A stretch of DNA of 64,000 bases from Porodaedalea pini (Eukaryota > Basidiomycota > Agaricomycetes > Hymenochaetales > Hymenochaetaceae), in contig NBAY01000010.1 of assembly GCA_002794775.1 (NCBI GenBank), positions 434,001 to 498,000 of the forward strand, given 5' to 3'. Under the pieces are notes generated by a model. It saw only the letters and a list, made by a program, of their open reading frames with translations. It searched no databases and was not told where the DNA came from. Position numbers and translations under genes: made by a program. This document shows positions 54,525 through 64,000 of the stretch, one piece after another. Positions within the stretch are counted from its first letter, which is position 1, and every line of letters begins with the position of its first letter.

Positions 54525-56161
54525 CTACTCACCGGCCATTGGATTCCTATGCAGGTACTTCGTCACCGCATAATGCATACCATCGTTCGACCTCAGCGAT
54601 TCGTCAAGCCCCCTCCTGTTGCGAGGCCCCGCACCCGATGTACGCGGGAGTACCGGATACGTCTCTAAGCCAACGCCAGGGCCGAAGTCACACACGAACG
54701 CGCGACTCTGCGTCGCCCCAAACAGACGCGAACTCTCGAGTGCGACGGTGTACACGGGCGACGCGTCGTTTCCCGGTGCGTGCACGCTCCAGCCTGCACG
54801 TGGTGCGCGCACGTCCCAAAAAGCGACGACGCTGTGGCGCGCCGCGCCCGCCGCGACGGTGTACCCAGATCCACCTCCTGCGGAGACAGTATATATGCTC
54901 TCCGTCGCCCATGGGTCGGATAACGTGATGCTAGGGGAAAGGTGCGTTACGGCCTTTGTAGTTAAGGATGTGTTTAAGGACGACGTGGACGGTGTGCGCA
55001 AGTCATAAATGCGCACGATTCCGTCGAACCAGCCAGAGACGATAACTTGTCCCGGATTTCCAGGGAAAGACGGCGGAGGACCGGTAATTCCGTATACTGC
55101 CGACTCTGGTGTTCCGCTGGCCGAATCAGAAGCTCTGATACTGCTGAGAGCTACAGATGGGTTTGAGTTTAGAGTGGACTCGTGTATAGGATATATAGCT
55201 AGTGGCATCGTCGAGCTTGTTCCAATGGCGACGTAAGGGACGCCAACAATTGAGATATACGATGACCAGCTCTTCTTATCTACGTTTATTTCAGACGCCA
55301 TCCCACTAGCGTTATCACGGAGAATGCCTTTTCCCCAACTGGAGAGGCTAAATGACAGATTATCAGAAACCGAGACACTTTCTATGGAGTCTTCTCCGAT
55401 GTACAGCGTCTCGAAGTCCGGCGACAGAAGTGAACCGCTCTTCTTTGTATCTGGTAACGTCACGCGCATGACATATCCATCTGCGAAGCCTACAAGAAGC
55501 GCTCGGTCCTCGCCGTTATCTGGTAAGAACGCTATTCCTGTGATATCATGGTGCACCTGAGGCTGCGCATTTGTTCTGTTGACGAAGTGTGTCGCCTCGA
55601 GCCGGACTACAGGAGCATCCGAGTAGCATGGTGCGCTTGAAAATGCATATACGATCAGGTTGCTTCCTGCAGCGACGACAAGTCGGGACCGCGATATAGC
55701 AAGCTCAGGTCGCAGTTTACCACGCCAAGACGCAGAAAGAGGACGGGCGACAAAAACTCGATTTTTCCAGTTGCGATCCGAAATCGTGTTGTATCGTACA
55801 CGCTCGTATGGATTCCATAGCTTGTCAACGCAGGAAAGACTCCAGGAAGCGCGAGGGTTCGAGCGCAAGTATGACGTCCATCCGAACTTCGTTACCTAGG
55901 GAAGTTGTCAAATCCTGCCGTAATAAAACAAGTATAGAAATAAAAATAACTCACCAAATCATTAAGATGTTTGCACACCAGGGAAAGACAGTATAGAGCA
56001 TCGACTGTGAGGTAGTCGAAGATAGTGACCATGACATCGCTTGGTAGGTAAAGCAGGGAAATTGGTAATGCCTCAGAGTGAGGAGTCGGAGAATCTAAGG
56101 CGACATTATTTAGTTGAGTAGATAAGTCATCATCATGTAGCATCCGGAAGAGTTTGAACAA
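54525..56161 (-). CDS. F-box protein with WD-repeat-like beta-propeller
   Basis: F-box proteins are substrate receptors of SCF ubiquitin ligases. Exons, minus strand: 56161-55955 and 55895-54525, giving 525 residues. The F-box is at residues 30-69 (ISLLYLPSDVMVTIFDYLTV, then ALYCLSLVCKHLNDL) and is split from the rest by the only intron. From residue 120 onward, repeated propeller-like strands follow: SRLVVAAGSNLIVYAF, HHDITGIAFLPDNG, ALLVGFADGYVMRV, GQVIVSGWFDGIVRIYDLR and HSVVAFWDVRAPRAGW. WD endings are degenerate (YDLR, WDVR). The C-terminus YLHRNPMAGE stops at a TAG that overlaps a GTGAGT donor-like site, so a further 3' exon cannot be excluded. Substrate unknown. Confidence 0.8.
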
Positions 56162-56852
56162 CTCTTAAGTATGTGTCGACACTCCGTCTGATTCCGTTTG
56201 CAATTGGCCCGGTGTTGGAGGTTAGAAAATGAGGTGAGTAGGAGCTCCTAAAGGTTCAAAGTGATGAAAAAAGAGTCGTGGGAGTTATATCCTATACTTG
56301 AAGTGGAACTCCTGTTCCGTTACTTCCGCATTTTCTTAGAATCTTACAACATCTCTCCTCACGCCGCCTTCGATGCATTTTCTGAACAACTGCTTGCCAA
56401 TATTTCAGTCTCTGAATCAGATCACGACTAAGGCCTGGAACTTTAGCGATTTTGATCTTTTTCGAGTCCCCGACCCTAGGTATAAATCGTTCAGCATATG
56501 CATCTAGCGGCCATGATGCTCCTATTCCATTCCTTCTTGATTCCCATCTCTGTAACATAAGAATGGTATAATTATCGAACATCCGTTGTCTCTGGCACAT
56601 TCTATATAACTCAAGTCTAGGCATCCTCAATGACACGAGTTTGTCTGAGCTAGGGTGATCATGACGTATGAATTATTCCTGGCCTCTCGGAGGATGTTCA
56701 TCAGACTGGGTCCCTGACCGTGGACTATTTATGTGCAACAACTTGATCATATGACTCGCGCAAAAACAAATGCTGAGGCGCGTCATATAAAAGGCTCTCA
56801 GCACAATGTACGTATCTGCTCGGACGCCCACCTGTCTTCCCGCTCATCATCC
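56162..56852. other. Intergenic stretch between the F-box and trehalase genes
   Basis: A minus-strand open frame at 56292-56636 (114 codons, starting MSLRMPRLELYRMCQRQRMF) is rich in basic residues and not recognised; it may be a remnant exon. TATAAAAG at 56786-56793, 67 nt before the trehalase ATG, is the likely promoter element of that gene. Confidence 0.45.
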
Positions 56853-59800
56853 ATGCGTTGTCTCAGAGCGTTCCTCGGAGCTGTAGTCGTACTTCCCGTA
56901 CACCTGGGTGTCTCGGCGTTGCCTCAGGCGCTCTCGAGCTCTGCATCTGGTTCAGCGTCTGTTAGTGTATCCTCCGAGTCAACGTCGGGTCTGTCGTCAG
57001 CGACAGGAACAAGCACAGGCGTGCCTTCGATCACACTGTCAACAACAATTCCGTCTCCGACGGTACCATTGACGAACGATTTACCCAGTCAAGTAGCCTT
57101 ACCGCCCGTCCAAGCGTGGTGTCCGAGTGAAATATTCTGTGCGGGTTCGGTAGGTACTTTCTTGGTTTATCATTTCTCAGCGTCTCTCCTTGTCACTGCA
57201 TGGCATCTCTGTCTTCCATTCCATCGTTGTGGCCGATGATCGGCTTCTCAAATTATTCGGACAACCTGCTCATCTGCTGCTATACACGTTCTTCCTTCTG
57301 CTTTTTTTTGCTTGGCAAAGAGATTATGGAATTCTTCTGCACCTCGACCCGCAGTCTTGCATTGGCAAACATCGGGGAACTATTTCTCCTTTTTTAACAC
57401 AGTTTTCTTTCTCAGATTCTCCAAACTGTAAACATCGCCGCCCTGTACACCGACCCGAAAACATTCGTCGACAAGCCCACGAACTCCTCGTCCGAGGATG
57501 TGATCTCTGCATTCAACAGCTTGCTCACCTCCTCCGGGAACTCGACCTCAAACATTACCGAGCAGCAGATGGTCAACTTCGTTGACACGAACTTCCGCGG
57601 GGAAGGGCTTGAGCTAGAAGCAGTCGCGCTGTCGAGCTTCAACGACAATCCGCCATTTCTGGATAATGTGACTGACCCGCTGGTGAAGGCCTGGGCCCAG
57701 ACTGTGAATGGGTTCTGGACGCAGCTTGCGCGCGGGACGAACGACTCAACGCTCTGTGGAGAGGATTCGAACGACTGTGAGAGCACACTCATTCCGCTTA
57801 ACCACACGTTTGTGGTCCCTGGCGGAAGATTCAGGGAGCAATGTGAGTATTTGATCTCTTGTTCATTTGTTTTTCTGCAGTCTAAATCTTCAATTGAAGA
57901 TTACTGGGACTCCTACTGGATTATAAAGGGCCTCATTGAGTCCCAGCTCTTCGATGTCGTCAACGCGACTCTGCAGAATTTCATGGATGAATTGGAGAAA
58001 TATGGCTTCATCCCGAACGGCGGCCGCATCTACTGTGAGTCCGAGCCCGCATCAACGAACACTGGTGAACTGATTTTACTTTCTCAAGACCTCAACCGGT
58101 CTCAGCCACCGCTCTTCATCCACGTCAGTTGTTTTCAATCATCCAGGCCTTCTGGTAGATCTAAATCTGCGATGCTTGTTTATAGATGCTTTCCGACTAT
58201 GTGAGTTCTACCAAGGACACATCGATTCTCAACCGCGCTCTACCTCTCGCGGAGCTCGAGCTGTCTTGGTGGCATACAAACAGGACCCTGAATGTAACGA
58301 GTCCATTCACGAATAGGACGTACGAGGTCTCCAGATATGCAGTGAACAACACTGCGCCTCGACCGGAATCATACTTAACTGGTCCGTTCCGTTCCGCTCC
58401 CTTATAACTTCTTTTCTAGAATCAAGTGTCTTGGATTTCACAGACTACGAAACCGTGAATGGCGACGACATCACGACACCTCTTAACGATTCCCAGAAGG
58501 CTGACCTGTACGCGGAGCTCGCTTCCGGCGCTGAGACTGGATGGGACTACACTGCTCGCTTTTTCAAGGACCCTCTCGCGGGAGGCACAAACGACACGGA
58601 TCCGGGCTTGAGGACGCTCAATGTTCGAAACACAGTACCTATTTGCTTGAACAGTATTCTTTGTGAGTATTATTTTTGCCTTAATTTGTCCTTTCTGACG
58701 GCATATCATTCTGAAGACAAGGCACACGTTCTACTGGCGCAGCTCTACACGTCATCCTCTGCATCTCACAATACAACTGCAAAGGAACTCGCGGCATCGC
58801 ACAATGCAACAGCTGAGAGCTTACGTTCTGCCATCCTCGATCTCTTCTGGGACCCCACAAAGCTCGCGTTCTACGACTTCAATCTCACGTCCAACACGCG
58901 CAACTCTGTCTTCTCAGCGGCGCACTTCTACCCGATGTGGAACGGGATCATCCCGGATGAGCTGCTATCGAACGAGACGGCCGCGTTTGGCGCGTTCGCG
59001 TCGATCAACATGGTCATGAAGAAGTACAATGGCACGTACCCGACGACGTTCCTCGAGACGGGCCAGCAGTGGGATGGGCCGAACGCGTGGCCGCCGCACC
59101 AGTACATCATGCTCGAGGCGCTCGCGAACATCCCCTCGAATGTCTCCACGACGCCTGTGCCGACGAACGGGACCGCGTTCTCGCTCATCCCGGAGGGCCA
59201 GCTCGGACTCAACGAGAGCGCAATTCCAGGCCAGCCCCTCGCGAATGGCGGAAATGCCAGCGTCGGCGCAGATGTGAACGCTCTAGACGGCACAGTCGTC
59301 AATGGCGGCAACGCGACTGCGAACGAGACGTGGGCGGTTACGCTGCGGCGTGAAATGGCGAATCGGTATATCACGAGCGCGCTCTGTAGCTGGTGAGTCT
59401 CACTCTCAAAAGTCTGAGCCGGAAACGTGATGTCCGGAGTATGGGCGGTCTTCAGCACATGTATCCTCCATACAGATGAACCCCGGGGCGCTGACAAGAT
59501 TGTATTCTAGGCATGCAACGGGAGGGTCTATTCCCGGCGTCCTCAACCGTCTGTCGGACGCAGAACTGAATGTAACACAGAGTGTCAACAACACCGGAAA
59601 CGTACGTGCCACACACTCTCACCGCTTAACACCTTCAACTTATCACTAAATCCTTGACCTCCGTCCTAATCGTTCCGACCCTGCGCGCTCTCATAGATGT
59701 TCGAAAAGTTCTCGGCGACGGACGTCGACTCCGCAGGGCGCGGGGGTGAATACACCGTGCAAGCTGGCTTCGGCTGGACGAATGGCGTGGTCCTCTGGGT

Positions 59801-60035
59801 GGCCTCGAAATACGGGAAAGTCCTTGTCGCGCCCACCTGCCCGTCACTCCTGGCGGCAGTGAACTCAACCAGCTCCGGGTCGAACTCCAGCTCTGGCTCA
59901 AGCGGAAACGGAACAGATGGCGGAAACAGCGAGACAAGTTCCAGTCCGGCGCTCCGCATCGAACCTTCCACAGGTGCACACGCGGTAACTCTTGCTGTTG
60001 TCCTTGGAGGCGCTCTCCTCGCATCCCTCGTCTGA
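56853..60035 (+). CDS. Acid trehalase-type glycoside hydrolase family 37, GPI-anchored
   Basis: It hydrolyses trehalose to two glucoses at the cell surface. Exons 56853-57149, 57416-57842, 57900-58034, 58089-58123, 58186-58381, 58420-58662, 58717-59392, 59511-59601 and 59697-60035 give 812 residues. Signal peptide about residues 1-22, then a Ser/Thr-rich stretch. GH37 signature 1, PGGRFREQYYWDSYW, spans the exon 2/3 junction near residue 235; signature 2, QWDGPNAWPPHQY, is near 561. GSIPGVLNRL and GGGEYTVQAGFGWTNGVVLW-like segments complete the (alpha/alpha)6 barrel. The C-terminus is Ser/Gly-rich and ends in a hydrophobic stretch (HAVTLAVVLGGALLASLV), as in GPI-anchor signals. Many N-x-S/T sites fit an extracellular protein. 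The donor of exon 5 (GTCCGT at 58382) is weak but the frame requires it. Confidence 0.92.
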
Positions 60036-61838
60036 TGTTATCGTTCGGAAAAGCAATGCTCATCACAAAAGACTAAATCTCAAATCTTAACGATACATTT
60101 TCAGGAGCCAGTTATTTCAGTGAATGCCTGTACCTGTATTGATGAAGTTATATGTTGATGTCTGTGAGCATTTTGATGTCGAACTTTTAGCAGATGGAAA
60201 TTGATCAAATGAGATAGGATTAAAATCTGGGTTTAATAATATGTTGAAGAAGCTTGATGTATGAGCATGTTTCAAGAGACTCGTTGAGACCATTTGGATA
60301 GGAGATAACATCGCTTCTTGACTTTTAATTTGGTCGTTGAAGTGTGGGTTCAGGACCCTGATCGCCATAGCATGTCTCTGTCCAACCTCCCAACCTTAAA
60401 AAGGCACTTGCTTGAGCTTACTCGAATGTGCCCTGGTCCCAAACAAATCTACTCTTCAGCCTCCTTTTCTTCGCTTCGAACGGCCGACTCGATAGAGCTA
60501 TAGCATCAAGCAGAACCACTAGCATCTTGATACGCGAATATGTCTTTAGAGCGATCACACCGCGTCTGAGGCGTGAAAGCCAGCCAACACTTGTCCGTGA
60601 TAGCAGAAGTTGATCGACTTTCAGTGCTGTACACGATACAAAGGATAGTCGTCAGGCGACTCGGTGTCTGTCTGGAGAAGTATATCAATCGAAAGCTGCT
60701 CGAAACGGAAGGTTGATTTAATTACAAGACAATTATTTTTTTACTTGCAGACTCGAGATGAAGAAAAAGAACCATGGCACTGCGTTTGCCTCGGTTATCA
60801 GCAAATGCAAGTCTTGATGGGTGCGGTGACTATCCCCATTTATTTCCTGAGAAAGGATCTTCGAAGATTTAAGCATGATCAGAAGAAGCTCGACAAGCTG
60901 TCCACGAAGCAGCCGTACCTTTTGCCTCACACGTGTCTACAACGTGTCCGAAGTAGATGACAGTTCCTTTTCATTGGTATTGGATCAGACTCTGTGCTAA
61001 GAAAAGTGACTCTGACCATTCGTGAGTAGAAGGCGGACGCCACCGCGCCGAGAGTGGAGTTGATCTACAGCGGAAGCCAGAGAAGAGATGTGCTCTGCGA
61101 TACTTAGGATAGCTTTAGAGCGCTTCGGCTCAGTCGAACCACAGTACGGAGAAGGATCCGTACACGTCGGTGAACTGCATTTCATGAGACTAAAAGAATT
61201 TCTTTCTACCGCTAATTCTTGGATATCACTTCGACCTAAATCGGAGGTTTCTTGCTGTAGTCCAGAACAATAGATCTAGAATAGGGTTGCGCCACATAAA
61301 GCGAACGCAGCGTCACCAAAGGCTGTTTCAACCTTCTCGGGAATAAATAGCGTACTCTGTAAGGAAAGTCAGAGGAAATCAAAACGCATGTCCAACAGCT
61401 ACGGCGTCCGTGATCCCTTGGAGTATACCGGCTGCTATAGGGGACCTGAAGAATGCCGGTGCTGAGGCAGGATCTGACAGCGTAGAAGAAAAGTCGAGCA
61501 AATCCAGTCTCCGCGAATGAGCACGATCGCGGAGGTTCGAGTAAGCCAGGCCTTTCTAAGTTATCAAAATCTTAAAAAAGAACATAAGCTGTACCTAGTT
61601 TCGATTTAGACATGCCATCCTTCGAGAGTTCTGCTCTATTTTTCCAAGCAGGAAGAAAAGGTGCTAGCGAAGTTGCCTCTTCTGGTTGCATAGCAGTCAT
61701 CGATAGAAGGTGCCTACAAGGAGCCACGAGCTTCTCGGATGCTTAGTGAGACGCTTGACGTGGACTACCGCTGATAATGCTGATACGTTCTGATGGTCAA
61801 TGTGGATTGCAGATAGAAGTCAAGGGACTTTATGGCTG
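60036..61838. other. Intergenic stretch downstream of trehalase
   Basis: No gene recognised. Open frames of up to 98 codons (for example 60664-60960) lack known motifs and supporting splice sites. Confidence 0.5.
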
Positions 61839-61840
61839 TA

Positions 61841-62275
61841 CAGTTGATTATCTCATAGCGAATTAGCTCATAGGGAATATTTCTCATAAGAAATAAAATT
61901 TCCCAGAATCAACCACATTTCAGTGGAATATTCCACAAAAATCTCATACCTAATAGGGAATGATGTTTTTTGTAAATATTCCTTACCAGATAAGGTTTTG
62001 CACCAAAAACATGTGGGAAATTAGGATGTGTCAAGCCAAACCAAGTGAGCCAGCACCTCTATCAAATGTAAATTTGCCTTGTTAGCTCAAGACTTGCTCT
62101 GTGCAACAGGTTTGGCCTAAAAATGCACTTCAAAAAAAGAAAAAGTAGCAAAATATCAATTTGTTTTTGCAAGTCACACATATGTCACACAAAAGTGACA
62201 TTCTACTCAGGAATATTATCTCACAGGGAATATGAAATTCCGGATTTTGCATATTCCTTATGAGATAATCAACTG
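61841..62275. mobile_element. MITE with TA target duplication
   Basis: 435 bp, bounded by inverted repeats starting CAGTTGATTATCTCATA at 61841 and ending TATGAGATAATCAACTG at 62275, with TA on both sides (61839-61840, 62276-62277). It is AT-rich with no coding capacity. Motifs such as GGGAAT, ATTCC and TCTCAT/ATGAGA recur near both ends as imperfect subterminal repeats. TA duplication and CAGT ends suggest mobilisation by a Tc1/mariner-type transposase. Confidence 0.85.
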
Positions 62276-62277
62276 TA

Positions 62278-64000
62278 TTAGTGAACCGCGGAGTGATGTC
62301 TCAGGAAAAGGCGACCTAAAGATCGAAAAATGCCGAGTCCAGAAGTCTAATGTATGAATCCGGTTTTATGAGCTTCGCTTTTGGCCGCAAAGACCCCGGT
62401 CTTCATTGCTCTCGCAGTCCGCTCATCGAAGACCAAACTTATTTGTCACTCACTATGTGGATTGGCTGAGCTTCGAATATGATTGATATATATGTGTACA
62501 ATCTCCGTAAGTTCGTCCATGATACCGAGGTGTTTGAGGGCGATCGCAACCGCTGCCAGAAATCTGACAAAAATCGTATGTGACTGTGGTGCCAAATCGA
62601 ACAACCGGAGTTGAGGACGACCAAAAAGGTCTATTGCTAAGGAGCGAAGAAGAAAAGGAGAATGGCATACTCCGTCGAAAACGGACTTCCAAGCAGATTC
62701 GCGCCCTCTCTGTTCATGTCATCTCGGAGGAGGTTGGGTCGCCTGAACCATGAGCAGGTGCGCTAGTTTCGAAATGTTTGCGATCGGACTCGGAGAGCTT
62801 CAGTTTCGCCATTCGCCAGACAGGTCGATCGAGCTAACGATATTACACAGCAGCACGAATATTAGAATAGCGACAAAGTGACAGTGTCACGTTCAACGAT
62901 GCAAAGGTAGTTTCAGTCACAGTAATAGTAGCACCGCAGAGTGTGGTCAATGACGAAGAGCGTTCGTTGAAAAGCGCCTACGGCCTTCTTGTTTTGCCAA
63001 GTTACGGCGACGTGCACGTGATCTTCTGTCTTGCTGGCATGATTAATATTGGCAACGCTCCTTGCCAATGTTAATGCCATCAACACTTTCATTCTCCTCA
63101 ATTTACCAACAATCAGATTTTTCTCTTTCTTTTTCGATTTTGAACGTTAGCTTGTGAACTCTATGGAGGCTGAAACTCATCATGATTGATTCTACTGGGC
63201 ATAGTATGTCTCCGTCTTCCGGTTTTCCTCGCGTTTTACTGTCGCCGTACCCTCCTCTTTTGTTCGGCTCATCGGTTGAGCTGGATCACCAACAATATCA
63301 AGCTCCACTGGGATTAGTTCGAAGATTGGCACGAGAACGGCTACGGAGCGCCATCATTTTTGTATACTGCATATCAATCAAAGGTGGCAAACAGTGCTTC
63401 AATACGAGCAATTTAGCCCACGGAGTCATCAAATGCGGCGGAAAATACGTTTTACAGATCACAATTGAATTATGCAAGTGGTCTATTCGTGTCATATGTG
63501 GGATCATGCTGTGGTCGTTGTCTTGGAGTCCAGGTACGTTGCTGCGGTCAGACATTTTTCCAAGCTGCAAGCCGAGTTATTAGCCAATACGTCAAGAGGC
63601 TTCAAGTTTCGCAGTGGCATTGCATCGACTCGTATCTTCAACTTTTCTTCCTCGCTTCGCCTTATAATCGGGCAGCTTGGGTTGGCTTATCGCATATAGC
63701 TCTGGGCGGAGGCAAGATGATGGGACATTGATAGGGGATGACAGGTGCGCTACAGTATTTGTTGATCTTGCGAATAATAGCTAATGATATAAATAACCAA
63801 AACGGGGTGATGCTGTAGTTGAGTCGAATTAGGGTGCGGTGGGAAGTGTGGAAAGGGGAAAAGTGCGAGTGAATAAAGATTAATGATGCGGAGTTGTCCA
63901 GTTCTATGATTAAAGGTCCGTCTATCCGTCCTTTCTCCCGGTCCTTCATGGTGATTATTAATTAGCGTAGCTTATAGGGCGCGGAATAACCCAACGGCAG
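62278..64000. other. Terminal stretch with no recognised gene
   Basis: Open frames at 62439-62692 (minus) and 63182-63731 (plus, overlapping frames) have no recognisable domain. The plus-strand frame starting MIDSTGHSMSPSSGF at 63182 could be the first exon of an unknown gene, but no coherent splice chain was found. The right window edge may cut a gene. Confidence 0.4.

Noticed and set aside
56292..56636. Minus-strand 114-codon frame as an upstream exon of the F-box gene
   Set aside because: The F-box gene already has a good start at 56161, and no splice junction links the two in a sensible frame.
1..64000. tRNA genes, rRNA genes and CRISPR arrays
   Set aside because: No functional tRNA with paired arms, no rRNA sequence and no spaced direct-repeat array was seen; only the degenerate tRNA-like block at 10245-10320.

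Overview
The window is a 64 kb piece of a basidiomycete (Agaricomycetes-type) nuclear genome. The evidence is short GT-AG introns of about 45-100 nt at high density, very small exons, TATA boxes roughly 45-70 nt upstream of several start codons, and families typical of mushroom-forming fungi: DUF6533 and DUF6534 membrane proteins, an AA9 lytic polysaccharide monooxygenase with a CBM1, expanded microsomal P450s, a chromodomain Ty3/Gypsy element and an HMG-box fragment. AA9 plus CBM1 suggests a plant-biomass decayer. I cannot name the species. Gene models were built by hand from splice-site reading, and coordinates are exact only where exons are listed.

Layout. 1-1953: 3' end of the mitofusin gene FZO1. 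4612-5733: a secreted protein built from two copies of one cysteine-containing module. 5.7-12.2 kb: a tandem duplication of about 2.1 kb carrying a small intron-rich gene of unknown function. The first copy is intact. The second has a 7-nt deletion and is split by a 2.1 kb DNA element (12-bp terminal inverted repeats) that carries a broken HMG-box gene fragment and a tRNA-like sequence. 12.9-18.4 kb: a DUF6533 and a DUF6534 membrane-protein gene. 20.0-31.6 kb: three tandem cytochrome P450 genes with the same 13-exon structure, plus a relic of the DUF6534 gene between the second and third. 31.9-32.7 kb: VPS37 (ESCRT-I). 33.3-34.9 kb: AA9-CBM1. 35.5-42.5 kb: an intact Ty3/Gypsy chromovirus on the minus strand with apparently identical 444-bp LTRs, inserted in an open reading frame of unknown function. 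43.1-45.2 kb: NCA2. 45.5-47.0 kb (minus): aquaglyceroporin. 49.2-53.4 kb (minus): SH3-RasGEF. 54.5-56.2 kb (minus): F-box/WD-repeat protein. 56.9-60.0 kb: GPI-anchored acid trehalase (GH37). 61.8-62.3 kb: a 435-bp TA-flanked MITE. The last 1.7 kb holds nothing I recognise.

The single-copy housekeeping genes (FZO1, VPS37, NCA2, RasGEF, trehalase) frame an accessory region at 4.6-42.5 kb dominated by local duplication and transposable elements. There is no sign of a biosynthetic cluster. The P450s look like a family expansion by unequal exchange, with the DUF6534 gene carried along in the duplicated unit and decayed in one copy. FZO1 and NCA2 are both mitochondrial but 41 kb apart.
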